Shown here: positions 1-10,777 of the stretch, piece by piece
How positions within the stretch are numbered: position 1 is the first letter of the stretch
Layout: each line of letters starts with the position of its first letter
Assembly: GCA_036897625.1 (NCBI GenBank)
Contig: JAYMTA010000474.1
Coordinates: 1 to 28,089 of the forward strand
Source of the DNA: Pelargonium cotyledonis
Taxonomy: Eukaryota > Streptophyta > Magnoliopsida > Geraniales > Geraniaceae
DNA length: 28,089 bases
Direction: 5' to 3'
The notes under the pieces: generated by a model
Databases searched by the model: none
The model's input: only the letters and a program-made list of their open reading frames with translations
Told to the model about the DNA's origin: nothing
Made by a program: the position numbers and the translations under genes

Positions 1-692
1 TATATATTAACAATAAATAATAATAAATATTTCTCTAAAATCTAAGGCAGTGACACATGGCAGTAAATGTTCCTACTTTATATATATTAATAGATAGATT
101 TACTCTTTTCCCAAACACAATTTTCCGCCATCATTACTTGTATTATGTGTTTTTTTATCTTCTGGCTCCTCGTCGTCATTTGTGTCTCAGGTTCTACCGA
201 ATTTCCAAATCTCCTGGTTATTGCCAATATCTTAATTCAAATGCCAATGTAGGTCAACACTTCTCTCATTCTATGACCTTTCTAGTTTCTATTACGTCTT
301 CACGTTCCCTGCCAGATTCTGTATGGTCGCCGAGAAACTTAAGAAAATGAAAAGGAAATTTGATGCCGTGCATAATTTTCTTTTGACGTGTTCTTGTCTC
401 ATGCAAAATTTTCTTTCCAAATAAAAAATGCAATTATGCAAGTTTTGATCTCGTTTTATTTGCAGTTGCAATATGGAGCTTCTAGGAAATTTGCAGAGAT
501 TTGAGAACAATTTATTTTTCCGTGAAACCCTAGCTTTAGCATTGTTTTGAAGATGTTTAAGATCTGGTTTGTTTCTTAATGCACTTGCAAAAGTGCTTAT
601 TTATGATGAAAATGTGTATTATTATTATTTCTGTTTTCAATTTGCCCTCTCATGTGATTGATCATGATATTTTGTTACTTGGTTCCTATCAG
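1..692. other. Upstream flank and probable promoter of the PRAF-like gene
   Basis: AT-rich DNA with no supported coding region. A 97-codon open frame at 57-350 has low-complexity composition and no family resemblance, so I do not call it. A string resembling a plant 5' leader (aaaccctag) lies near 525-533, so transcription may start around 450-530. A plausible 3' splice site (ttcctatcag) ends at 692 and could mark the end of a 5'-UTR intron. The matching donor and any TATA box could not be fixed by eye. Confidence 0.35.
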
Positions 693-884
693 GTGGACTT
701 GAAGATTTATGGGATATAGGTTTCTTTGTAAATAAATTGATGTTTAGGATTCTAGTAGTGGAAGAAGTGTGGCAAGCTTTTACATGGGGCGAAGATTGAA
801 ATTATGTCATCATCCTCTAGAAATATGGTACCGTCTGAATGGATTCTATTTTGTGCAAGGGATAGACTTGATATTGCAATGTGA
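693..884 (+). promoter_or_regulatory. 5' leader of the PRAF-like gene with four upstream ATGs
   Basis: If a leader exon starts after the candidate acceptor at 692, it holds at least four upstream ATGs. They are 709-735 (8 codons plus stop), 740-799 (19 codons plus stop), 784 (a frame that runs past the main start and, after splicing into the next exon, ends soon inside it), and 804-884 (26 codons, in frame with the main ORF). The last ends in TGA at 882-884, directly against the main ATG at 885. This arrangement would be expected to lower initiation at the main start. Whether the whole stretch is in the mature mRNA is inferred. Confidence 0.4.
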
Positions 885-3800
885 ATGGCTGGTTTCCAGA
901 GGAATAGTACACCTGAGAGGGAAACTGAGCTGGTAGTCTTTTTCTTATATCCTTAGATTACTTTCTTATAGTTTTGCAACACAAATTTCTATAAATATTT
1001 CTTGATCATAGTATTATAGCCAGACAGGCTTTGATGTATGTATCTATTTTGCCACTGCCGTCATGTTTTCTATATAAAAAAGTGCATTTTTTTACTACTA
1101 CGCTTGTGTTTGTGTTTATTTTGATTTTAATATAATAGTCTACTTATGGAAGATGTCAGTATTCATGAAGTTTATGTATTCCCTCCGCCTCAAAATGAGT
1201 GTCCACTTTCTCATGCCCTCTTGTTGGAACGAACTCAAAGGGTTCAAACTAAGTTGTCCTAGGAATAATGTTGGTAATTCATGTTTAACTAACTAATAAA
1301 AAAGGAACTTGGATACTCACTTTGGGACGAAGTTAGTGTGATCTTCTTTCACATCTAAAGCTGTCAGATTGGAGGCATCATGATTTAACTGTTGATGCCT
1401 TATGGTTTCTTGAAGTACATATCTTCCAACATATGCGACCAAAAAAATAATCAAACTACTCACAGTTCTACCTAAATCATGCCCAAACTCATCCTCTCTG
1501 GCAGAATTCAATGTTTTGACACTCTCTTTACTAGTTTCAAGAACTTGTCTTTGATTCAGAAATTAAAAAAAAAGAAGGAAATTCTCTTGTCTTAATATAT
1601 ATTTCTCTTCTCTGCAGTTGTGAAGAATTTAGTGGGTTCTTATTATCTTTAAAAGCTATTTTGGTTTGGCATTGCTTATTCTGTCACCCATCATATAACT
1701 GTATGCTCTTAAATTTACATATTGTTGTATTTGCAGGCCATCGCTGCTCTAAAGAAAGGGGCAAATCTACTGAAGTATGGGCGCATCGGAAAGCCAAAGT
1801 TCTTCTATTTCCGACTCTCAAGTGTGAGTTGCCTTTTTTTTTTTTTTTGGTTAAATGGTTTTGCCTCCCCTGAACTGACACTTTTTTGTTTAGCCCTAAA
1901 TTAGGGTTTAGAATAGTTTGAACCCTTGGACTCATCTATTATTTTATAATTAAACCCGCAATATCGGTTGTAGCCGTTTTGATGTGCCATGTCAGCTTAG
2001 GGTGACACGTCATCATCATGCCACCTAAGATTTTAGTGCACTTGAGCCTCTAGCTGCGATAGATGGAACAAAAATGTTTAATTATTTAAGATAACCACAC
2101 CCAAAACGTCGTTTTGGCGTTCTTACCTCAAAAAAATGAATTGAAAAGCTATCATTCCATCTATCACAGTTGGAGTCTGACGTGTACTGTTGACGTGGTA
2201 TAAAATCTTAGGTGGCATGATGACGCATCCCATCAAAATCGACTATAACTGGTAATGTGAGTTTAATTAAAAAAATGAAGTCCAGGGGCTCAAAACTGGC
2301 TAAACCCTAATTAGGGGCTAAACCCAAAAAAAGTGTCAGTCCAAGGGAGGCAGAACCGATTAACCCTTTTTTTTGTCCGCAAGTGTACAAAAAACTTGAC
2401 ATTGAGATCTCGAGGGATCAAGTGAAATCAACCGCTAAAAAAGAAAAGAAAAGTGTGAGTTGCCTTGCATTAAGCAAGTAAAAATGAATGCTTTCTGTTT
2501 GCTTCTATTAATGTGGTTTTCTCATGAAAATTTGCACGAGACTTGTTATTTTGGAACCTTAGTCTCCATAATTTTCAATATGTAGTGGTTTTTGTAATTT
2601 GCAGAATAGTTTTTATTTATTTTTATATTCTTAGTATCTTACATATATATAAGTTCAGTTAACTGTATAACTAGGATATTTTGACTTATCCCTGAACAAA
2701 GTAGTCGGATTATATGAATAAGCAGGTTTTGAGAAGTTATCTATCATATTTAATCATCAATGGGTAGTGACTGGGATCTTCCAGCTGAAACACATTTTAG
2801 CTGTCCATAAAAAAATCAAGCATAATTTAGCGTTTCTCTATATATGTATTGTGGCCATTGTATGAAATTTATTCTCATATGTTTCAGGATCACACAATGT
2901 TGATATGGACCTCTGACAAGGAAGAGGAACATCTTAAACTAAATCAAGTTTCGAAGATTGTACCTGGACAGCGTACTGTAAGTTTGTGCCATCTTTAATT
3001 TTCGTGATAGACAAATAGTTGAATTGATCTCTTTGTTGAAAAAAGAAAAGAAAGCAAACTACATAAGTTATAGTAATAGACAATAGAAGTTCAAAATAGC
3101 TAAAGCAAATTGCATGAATAATAGGAAAAGAAAAACAGTAGAAGTTTTGTAGCTTATATTATATCCTGAACCAACTTATTGTGGAGCAATAGCTGTGAGT
3201 CATTTGGCAGAGACTTTCATGATCACCATACAAGAAGCAAGAAAGGGGTTGACAGTGGTCAATGGGGAGCATTTAACTTCACTGAAGATTAAATAGCATT
3301 CGGTGATCCACTGATGAAATGTTTCTACTTATATCCAGATGGTGAAGCTTAGCTGAAGAAGAGTTTGAACCCAGATGCTGACTGGCGACAGTAAACAAAT
3401 ATGGGTTCATGTATGTTGATTCATGAACATAATCAAGTAAATTAGGGAACATTAGGTCTATATTATCTTTTGAGGAGTAAAAAAATGTGTTTAATTTTTT
3501 TTTTTTTTTTTTGGGTAGAAAAGAAAATGTGCTTAATATTAAAGGGCTACTATGCCATTGTAAAATGGTACAAAATGAGGGTACGTTGTGCTTAAATATA
3601 AATGGACATTATTACATTAAGCAGGCCCGTAGCTGGGCATGTGCAATAGGTTCAACAGCACAGGGCTCCCGTTAATGAAGGGCCCAATATTTGGAAATAG
3701 TACTAGATAGGGCCCAACAAATGAAGGCTTGTTGATTGGTTGAATTGATAAAAAATAAGAAAAAAATAATTAAAAAAAACTCTTTGTGTGGAAAGAAACG

Positions 3801-6800
3801 GACACAACCTACGGCTAATTTAATTAATGAAAAAAAACTGTTGATCTCCCCCAAATAAAACGGCAAAATCATTAATTAAGGGCCTAGTTTTTTCTTTTAG
3901 CACAGGGCCTCTAAAATCATTGAGACGGCCCGACATTAGGCATATATAAAATTTCATAAGCATTCTTCTCTGAGCATGTGTCCAAGGGCTAGTGTAAGTA
4001 AAAATATGCATACTCACTTGTAGTTTGGGAAAACCCAATGTTTTTATTGAAACATGGAACATAATCACTGCTGTTCTACTTGGTTTGTCAGGCAATATTT
4101 CACCGCTACCCAAGGCCTGAGAAGGAATACCAATCATTTTCTCTTATATACAGTAACAGGTCATTGGATTTGGTGAGTGTTTTGTGCTCTTGCTTTCAGG
4201 CTCACTTTCTCAGTGAATGAATGTTAGTCCTATTTGAGGTTTCTGCTTATTCCAAAAGAGTGAGGAATCATTAGTTGGCTTCGTTCATGAATAAGGTTAG
4301 CTCCATTGACTGAGGAGATTTATTCAGCTGGATAGGTACGTAGTTCCTTGGTCTTTTAGCTAAAAAAGACACTCCCACCTGTAGTGGCCTATAGTTCTTA
4401 GTCTTACCACTTATTATAGAATGGTTTTCCCTTTCTTCAAGTACTTGTTGTAGGAATATTATTTTCTTCTGAATAAACTATTTAACCTCATTTTTGAGGC
4501 ATACAAGGTTATACCCATCAACACCTTTTGGAACTTTAATATACACAATAATTTGAAGATTGATCTTGTGTCCAAAGTTTTCTAGGATTTCCATAAGATG
4601 TTGATTTTTCAAAGTTTAAGATTAACCCTTCCTGCCCATGATCCATAGCAAGTGTCACTAGTAGGCTAATGCTCAAAGGAGGAGAGCAATGTGGGTCATT
4701 GTTTCCTGGTGGCATCTCAAATTTGTTTTTAAATTAAGCAATGTACATGTATTAACCTTATAACTTATTCGTTGTAACATCTCTAATGTTTTGTCGACCT
4801 ACACTAGATATGCAAGGACAAGGAGGAAGCAGAAGTCTGGATTACTGCTCTCAAGGCATTGGTTCCACAGGGTAACAATCATAAAGGGAGAAGTGACGTG
4901 ATACGAGGAAGTGATTTGTCATCAGATCGTACAAAATCCTGCCCCTCTGATGCCTCATCAAGCAGCACTGATATGATCCATAAGGTATTGTTATTGGGAA
5001 ATCCATGTTATACAGATTAGTATTTAATTTTCCCTGTATATTTGTTCACTTGTTTCAGCTATTACAGGATCCAGGAAACAGGCAAAAAGCTAACGAAAGT
5101 TTCCTAGGCGGCAAGTGGAAAACATTATCTGATCTTGTATCATTTACTGCAGCGACCAAACCACACACTCTGGATCAGTCAGATAGTAGCAGCACTGCAG
5201 TTGATGCAAGTCAAATTAGTTTATCCAGTGGCTTAAGTTCTTCTAGCCAGGGATCTTCACATGAAGATTTCGATGCTTTGGCTGATGTTTTTGTCTGGGG
5301 GGAAGGCATAAGTAATTGGGTGGTTCACGGAATTAGTCTATCTGCTGCAAGAAATAGAATGGATGCACTTGTGCCAAAGGTCTTGGAAGCAAAAGTTGCC
5401 CTTAATGCCCAAAATATTGCTTGTGGCAGTAAGCATGCCATGATAGTCACGAAACGAGGGGAGATCTTCAGTTGGGGTGAAGGAGCAAGTGGCAAACTTG
5501 GGCATGGGACAGAAACTGATCATGTTTCCCAACCAAAGGTTATTGATGCTTTAATTGGCTCCATCGTTGAATCAGCTGCATGTGGGGATTGCCATACCTG
5601 TGTTGTGACAGGTTCGGGTGATCTTTATTCTTGGGGAGATGGTATTCTTGGGCATGGGAGTGAAGTCAGTTACTGGACCCCTAAAAAGGTTTGTAGACAG
5701 ATAGAAGGTGTGCATGTGACATCTGTCTCTTGTGGACCTTGGCATACAGCCATTGTTACATCAGCAGGTAAGTTGTTTACTTTTGGAGATGGAACTTTTG
5801 GTGCCCTAGGCCATGGAGATCTTAGTAGCACACTTGTGCCGAGAGAAGTTGAAAATCTGAAACAATATCGAACAATGAGAGCATCTTGTGGAGTTTGGCA
5901 CTCTGCTGCAGTAGTTGCAGATATCTCCTCAGCTGGAAAACTGTTCACATGGGGTAGTGGGGATAAAGGCCAGCTTGGACATGGTGATATGGAATGTAGA
6001 CTAGTGCCATCTCGCATAGCACTTCCAGATGACACAAACTTCTGTCAAGTAGCCTGTGGCGATAGCTTCACTATTGGTCTAACAGCAGCTGGAAAAGTAT
6101 ATACAATGGGCAGTAGAGAATATGGACAACTTGGAAATCCTGGAATTGTTGGGAATAAGCTTCCCACTTGCATTGAAGGGAATATCAAAAACATTCAAAT
6201 CAAAGAGATATCATGTGGATCTCATCATGTTGCAGTTTTGACTTCACATGCTGAGGTTTACACTTGGGGAAAGGGTGCAAATGGTCAACTAGGACATGGA
6301 GACACTGATAATAGAAAAATTCCTACCCTGGTTGAAGCTTTGAAAGAGAAACAAGTAATGAATGTTGTGTGCGGTTCCAATTTTACCGCTGCAATTTGTA
6401 TTCATAATAGTGTTTCTAACGTCGATCATTCAGCATGTTCCAGTTGCCGCAATCCATTTAATTTTATGAGGAAGCGCCACAATTGTTACAACTGTGGGCT
6501 TGTTGTTTGCAGCACTTGCAGCAGTAACAAGTCTTTAAAAGCCTCTTTGGCGCCTATTAGCAACAAGCCTTTTCGTGTCTGCGATGACTGCTTTGTAAAA
6601 TTAAAGAATCCCATGGAATCTGGACCAACTGCACGGATTCCTAAGGTTCCATCTGCCAATATGCAGCAAAATTATAATGATGTTACTGTGAGGGAGACTC
6701 TAAATCCTAAATCTCGTGGACGTCTTTCCAAGCTTGCCACTTTTGACGTGGCTAAAGAGACTGAAATTCAAGATATAAATTGCAACAGGAAATCAGATGT

Positions 6801-9053
6801 AAACAGTTATCTTGCTTTTCATGGAAGTTTTCAATGGGGGAGCTTTCACATGTCAAGAACATTAAGCAGCTCTAGGTCTGGAAACTCACAGAAAACGACT
6901 GCTTCTGATCCTGTTTCAACAATGGCTTCTCGAGCTACATCTCCTGTCTCAATATGGTCGAGTCCATATTCCTTGACAACAGCATCCCCTTGTAGTGAAC
7001 GTGTACATTCAGAAGTCACTCTTGATGATTCTAAGCAACCAAATAGCAGCCTTGGTAAAGAAGTAATAATATTAAGGTCACAGGTAAGTTTTATCATTCT
7101 TTGCTTTTTTGAAAGAATTAATGCATTTACCTCATGTGCAAGGATACCTTCTTTGTTTTCTTGTCCTCACATCAGAATCATGCTCATGTAGGTGGAGGAT
7201 CTTACTCGCAAATCCAAAGTTCTAGAAGCGGAACTTGATAAAACATCAAGACAGTTGAAAGATGTCGGTGCAATAGCAGAGGAGGAAGCTGAAAAGTACA
7301 AAGCTGCAAAGGAAGTACTGAGATCTCTATCTGATCAGGTAAAGGATTTTACTGGTTCAGTATTAGTGTAATGAGTGACCTTATACCCCACCCCACAAAT
7401 CTCACCCCATACTATCAACAAGGAGACTCGAACTTGAGGCCTCAGAGGGAATCCAAAGTGTTTTAACCACTTGGCCCAACATGTCTTGGTAGCCTGCTAA
7501 GATATGTTAATTTCCAGGTCTTGCAATATTCTTCTTGTTGGGCCTTATCACTGCACCTACATAATCATCTTTCCCATGATCCAACCAAAGCAGTTCCTGA
7601 TAACGCACTGCGAATAATTGTGATGGTGATCATTTAGTGTTGATGCATATATAAATTATAGCACACATTTAGTCACCTATGAAACTTGCAGTAATTTTAA
7701 TTGCAAGATTTATTTTGTGTTACTGGTGTAATCTATTCAAGTGTACTGTTACTGCACAGAATTGTAATTTGTGTTGAATTCTATGGCAGTTGAAAGAGAT
7801 GGCTGACGGAGCCCCTGAAGAATGTAGAGCAGACAGAAGATCATCAACATTTGATGAATCTGGAAGCACAGTAGCTCCTGGTTTGTCAAATGGGAGGAAA
7901 GAGACATCGGAGAAAGCAGTGTGGATGGTGAAAGAGCCCGGTATTTACTTAACACTTTCTTCTTTGCCTGGGGGTGGCAACCATTTTAAACAAGTTCAAA
8001 TCAGGTACATATATGTCCTAATTCTCTTAATATCTATGCAAGTAGTGTATATATTGTGACTGCCTCCAGTATACTATTGGCAATTGATGATGAAAAATTG
8101 TTAGCTCATTAAAATTCTTTCCTACTTATGAGGCCCATAATTTTATTTGAAATTTGGAATTTGTTTATCCGAAATATAATTTCCTTAACGAATAATAATT
8201 AAGGAACTAGACCTGCTGAAATTATCTATGCATGACCTTGCTGAGCATACCTTGTCATTGTTATGATTGGACTGTCATGGTTGCAGTTCAAAATATATGT
8301 ACTTTGTCAAACAATTCACTCTATCTTTGTCTAACTATTAGCTAGAGCAACCTGTGCGGCATTCATACAGGGTAGTGTTGTGTGGTGACTAATTTCATTT
8401 TTTTTATTTTATTATCACATCCTTGGGTAGAAGAAATCTTCTGGTCCATGATGTTTATATCTGAGTCTGCCAATGTTGGCATGGAAATGATTTGGTTCTA
8501 GGGTTTGTTTAAAAATGGAGAAGAAAGGGTATGAGTTGTAGGGTTTTGATGCCTAACAGTAAGTTAACCATGTGACCTTGTCAATAACTAAGGTTTTCCA
8601 TCTAGAAATACTCCCTCCGTCCCAAAATAAGTGTCTTGTTTCATTTTTAAGAAGCTAGATTATGCATGAATTACCAATAGTGTCCCTGCATAAGTTACTA
8701 CATCCGTCCCAAAAAATAGTGTCTTCCTTTCTATTTTGCGAAAAATTGACAAGTTAGTGGTGATTATTTACTCACTCACCCCATGGGCATGTGTTCTAAC
8801 AAACTCAAAGGATACTAATTTATTGTAGAGACATTATTGATAATTCATGTCTAAGTAACTTCCTAATAAGAAAACAAGACACTTATTTTGGTACGGATGG
8901 AGTAGCTACTATCACTTAAGTTACAACACACGAACAATAAAAACACTAACTTGTTAATATTTTTCAAAATAGAAAGACATTTATTTTGTGATGTAGTGAG
9001 TATTAATTATAGCTATATCTATATACAATGAAATGAATACCCTCTTATGAAAC

Positions 9054-9109
<56 letters not shown>

Positions 9110-9715
9110 CTAGAGAGAGAGAGAGTACGAGTGAGAGAGAGAGAGAGAGAGAGAGTCCTCAACTAAGAATTATTTGGAGATTTAAGCTAAGCCACCAATG
9201 AGGTTGTGATGCTTGGATCCAGCGTGTCATTTCGCTCCCATAAACTCACTTGGGTGAATATACTCCCTCCGTCTCAAAATGAGTGTCATGTTTGTCTAAT
9301 TTCAATTTTAATGTCGTTTAGCTCTCATACTCTATTTTTAGGCTATTATATTATTGTTTTTCCCATATTACTCTTATTACTTATGCACATGGGTAAATCT
9401 CTACATGAGGTGTAGGTGATAAAGTGAGGGTAATATTGAAAACACACTAAATTATCTAGTAATTCTTAATTTTTGCAAAAAAATAGAAACAAGACACTTA
9501 TTTTGGGTCGGAGTGGTACGTGAATTTTAATGTGGTTGCATGATATCTTTGACTTGGTTTAGGTTAAACTTACATTATTTGTTCAATATAAATGTGCCTG
9601 AATGTACAAAGCTTACATGCTATATGTTATGGTGTTGTACAGCCGGAAACATTTCAGTAGTGAGTTAGAAGCAGAGAAATGGTGGGCGGAGAACATAAGC
9701 AAGCTAAGCTATTAG
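885..9715 (+). CDS. PRAF: PH, RCC1, FYVE and BRX domain protein (PRAF-type)
   Basis: Nine coding exons join in frame to 980 residues: 885-932, 1737-1823, 2888-2977, 4092-4172, 4808-4984, 5059-7083, 7192-7338, 7790-8004 and 9643-9715 (stop TAG 9713-9715); all introns are GT-AG. Residues 17-121 form a PH domain (ALKKGANLLKYGRIGKPKF, then RYPRPEKEYQSFSLIY). Residues about 237-612, in the single 2-kb exon, are RCC1 repeats (W/FG.G..G.LGHG and SCG..H.A motifs). Residues about 616-677 are a FYVE zinc finger with eight Cys and the plant variant RKRHNCYNCG. Residues 837-885 are charged coiled coil. Residues about 925-980 are a BRX module (EPGIYLTL, AEKWWAEN). Family members bind phosphoinositides and may act as Rab/Ran-type exchange factors; that role is family knowledge. 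The start was chosen because MAGFQRN...PERETEL splices in phase to the PH domain. The protein ends soon after WWAEN, somewhat shorter than the roughly 1,100 residues I recall for Arabidopsis PRAF1. Confidence 0.93.
1179..1333. mobile_element. Stowaway-type MITE in PRAF intron 1
   Basis: The left end reads tCCCTCCGCCTCAAAATGAG and the right end is its rough complement (ACTCACTTTGGGACGAAG), flanked by TA on both sides. This is the usual terminal repeat and target of Tc1/mariner-derived Stowaway MITEs. It is about 155 bp with no coding capacity. The right end has diverged. Confidence 0.7.
1820..1835 (+). repeat. Left target-site duplication, carries the exon 2 donor
   Basis: First copy of the 16-bp duplication. 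Exon 2 ends at 1823 and the intron begins GTGAGT at 1824, so this copy spans the junction. It keeps the original exon context upstream and is the donor used in the in-frame gene model. Confidence 0.85.
2451..2466 (+). repeat. Right target-site duplication, second copy of the splice donor
   Basis: Identical 16-bp copy with a second AAGT|GTGAGT donor at 2454, preceded by the inserted element rather than by exon 2. If it were used, about 630 bp of element would be retained in exon 2 and would bring an in-frame stop at 1902-1904. Confidence 0.8.
3482..3537 (-). mobile_element. Tiny retro-insertion scar in PRAF intron 3
   Basis: A 14-bp near-identical direct repeat (aaaatgtgtttaat at 3482-3495, aaaatgtgcttaat at 3524-3537) flanks about 28 bp consisting of a long T run followed by gggtagaaaag. 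This is the pattern of a severely 5'-truncated retro-insertion in minus orientation. Chance or slippage is an alternative. Confidence 0.45.
3614..3940. mobile_element. hAT-like non-autonomous element in PRAF intron 3
   Basis: An 8-bp direct repeat with one mismatch (acattaag 3614-3621, acattagg 3933-3940) flanks 311 bp. The ends, CAGGCCCGTAGC on the left and the complement of CGGGCCGTCTCAA on the right, match the C(A)GGGCC... terminal repeat of plant hAT elements, and 8 bp is the hAT duplication length. The interior repeats the words CAGCACAGGGC...CGGGCCC seen in this repeat class. No transposase is encoded. Confidence 0.7.
7370..7500 (-). mobile_element. tRNA-derived SINE (antisense) in PRAF intron 7
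   Basis: Read on the minus strand, this stretch has an A-box-like TGGGCCAAGTGG (7478-7467) and a B box GTTCGAGTCTCC (7433-7422) at tRNA-like spacing, as in plant tRNA-derived SINEs with RNA polymerase III promoters. The outer ends are approximate and I found no clear target duplication, so it may be an old or truncated copy. It does not fold as an intact tRNA gene by eye. Confidence 0.6.
8609..9002. mobile_element. Interleaved pair of Stowaway-like MITEs in PRAF intron 8
   Basis: There are two left ends and two right ends. Left A (CTCCCTCCGTCCCAAAATAA at 8611) pairs by sequence with the right end finishing near 8902. Left B (CTACATCCGTCCC at 8698) pairs with the right end near 8996, sharing inner words such as CTATTTTG and AACAAGTTAGTG. 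The order is A-left, B-left, A-right, B-right. Ends are flanked by TA or close to it. No coding capacity. Confidence 0.65.
9053..9157. repeat. Compound microsatellite (AT)n-(GA)n
   Basis: About 24 bp of alternating AT is followed by roughly 75 bp of GA repeats, interrupted by short words (tcctagagag, tacgagtg). It lies in PRAF intron 8 just after the Stowaway cluster. It is probably length-polymorphic. Confidence 0.9.
9261..9518. mobile_element. Stowaway-type MITE in PRAF intron 8
   Basis: Starts with CTCCCTCCGTCTCAAAATGA after a TA and ends with the complement (ACACTTATTTTGGGTCGGAG) before GTA, about 255 bp. Interior words (ggctattatattattg, cttatgcacatggg) are shared with the element at 10778-11025, so the two are copies of one subfamily. 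Confidence 0.75.
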
Positions 9716-10777
9716 AGTGCGTCCCAGAATGTGCGTACAGATAGCTTCTTTATCTGCCGTTGTTAAAAACGAAGCTGAAAATATATACCTGGTTCAGGTT
9801 CTGGTTGGTTATAAAGATTTCATTCTTGTTCTTGCTTATCTGCCGATTTTAGAATATGTTGACACAATTCTTAGTTCTAACAGTTTCTTGTACACTAGTG
9901 TACCCAAAATACCAACAAAAATACGCACCAATGGCAATTAATGTAGATATTTTGTGTATGTAGTTGATGTTATTTTATACCCTCTCTTTTGTTCTTCATT
10001 TGGCCATTTTTATTCCATTGCATGCATATCTACTTTGGTCTGAGTGTCACATTTGTCAACCAATAGATAGTTACACGTTGGAAAGAAAAATACGATACTT
10101 TATTACTCATCACTCATATTCAACTTTCTTTTGTTAGATCCGAGAGTTTTCGAGGAAAACTTCTTGCTCTTACTTTCAATAAGGGGAAGTATTGTAATCT
10201 CTTGGAATATTGGAGAAATTACAAATCACTTGTCTATACTAGATACTTTATTTTCAATTTTTTCTTTCTTTTTGTATCTGTAACTTAAGCATATTTCGTG
10301 CAAACTCAAATTCATTTCGTCGGTTAACTTAAATAGAGAACGATTATTTCTCATCATGTGCAATTCAACTAGAATGCAAATTTTACCATTTATCTTCTAT
10401 CATTTTTGGCCAAAAGTTTGTTGGAATCTTCATAATTTGTCCAGAATCTCTGTAATATTTATAATCTGACTGAAATTTGGATTTTGCAATTTTATATCGA
10501 CATTCTTCTATATATGTTACTTTCATTTCCAGCAGTGATTCTCAACAATATCACTTTTTAATCCGAGTAATTATCCATATCCAGTACGAATGGAAGAGCT
10601 AGAATCAAATCGTCAAAACTAAACAAGCTCAAAACTTTATAAATTTGAGCTGAAATCAATTATATCCATGTTCCACTAAAAATTAAGTTTTGCATTGTTC
10701 TAAAATCAATCAAACATTTTCGTTGTTATAAAAAAAATTTAACATTTTCGTAGTACCGTGTTAATATATAATTAATA
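9716..10777. other. PRAF 3' flank, AT-rich intergenic DNA
   Basis: About 1 kb downstream of the PRAF stop codon. The first few hundred bases are probably the 3' UTR, but I cannot place the poly(A) site. A 74-codon open frame at 9717-9941 has no recognisable family. I see no RNA gene or transposon end before the MITE at 10778. Confidence 0.5.

Larger units (their letters stand above)
1820..2466 (-). mobile_element. Retroposed foldback element at a PRAF exon-intron junction
   Basis: A 16-bp direct repeat (aagtgtgagttgcctt) at 1820-1835 and 2451-2466 flanks about 615 bp. The run of T just inside the left copy is a poly(A) tail on the minus strand, so the insert looks like a retroposed transcript in antisense orientation. 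Most of the body is a large imperfect inverted repeat: an arm from about 1849 to 2075 (TTTTGCCTCCCCTGAACTGACAC, then AGCCCTAAATTAGGGTTTAG) is mirrored by about 2160-2370, with a loop holding AAAACGTCGTTTTGG. The duplicated target contains the exon 2 end and its GTGAGT donor. There is no coding capacity, and the family is not identified. Confidence 0.75.

Noticed and set aside
57..350. 97-codon open frame on the plus strand
   Set aside because: Hydrophobic, low-complexity translation of AT-rich DNA with no family motif, upstream of the PRAF leader.
3820..4137. 105-codon open frame on the minus strand
   Set aside because: Overlaps the hAT-like element end and PRAF exon 4 in antisense; no recognisable domain.
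5670..6035. 121-codon minus-strand frame in the RCC1 exon
   Set aside because: Antisense shadow of conserved RCC1 coding sequence.
7422..7478. Possible tRNA gene from A-box and B-box matches
   Set aside because: No acceptor stem or cloverleaf could be formed, and the flanks fit a SINE better.
9053..9157. CRISPR-like or regulatory tandem array
   Set aside because: It is a simple AT/GA microsatellite without spacers.
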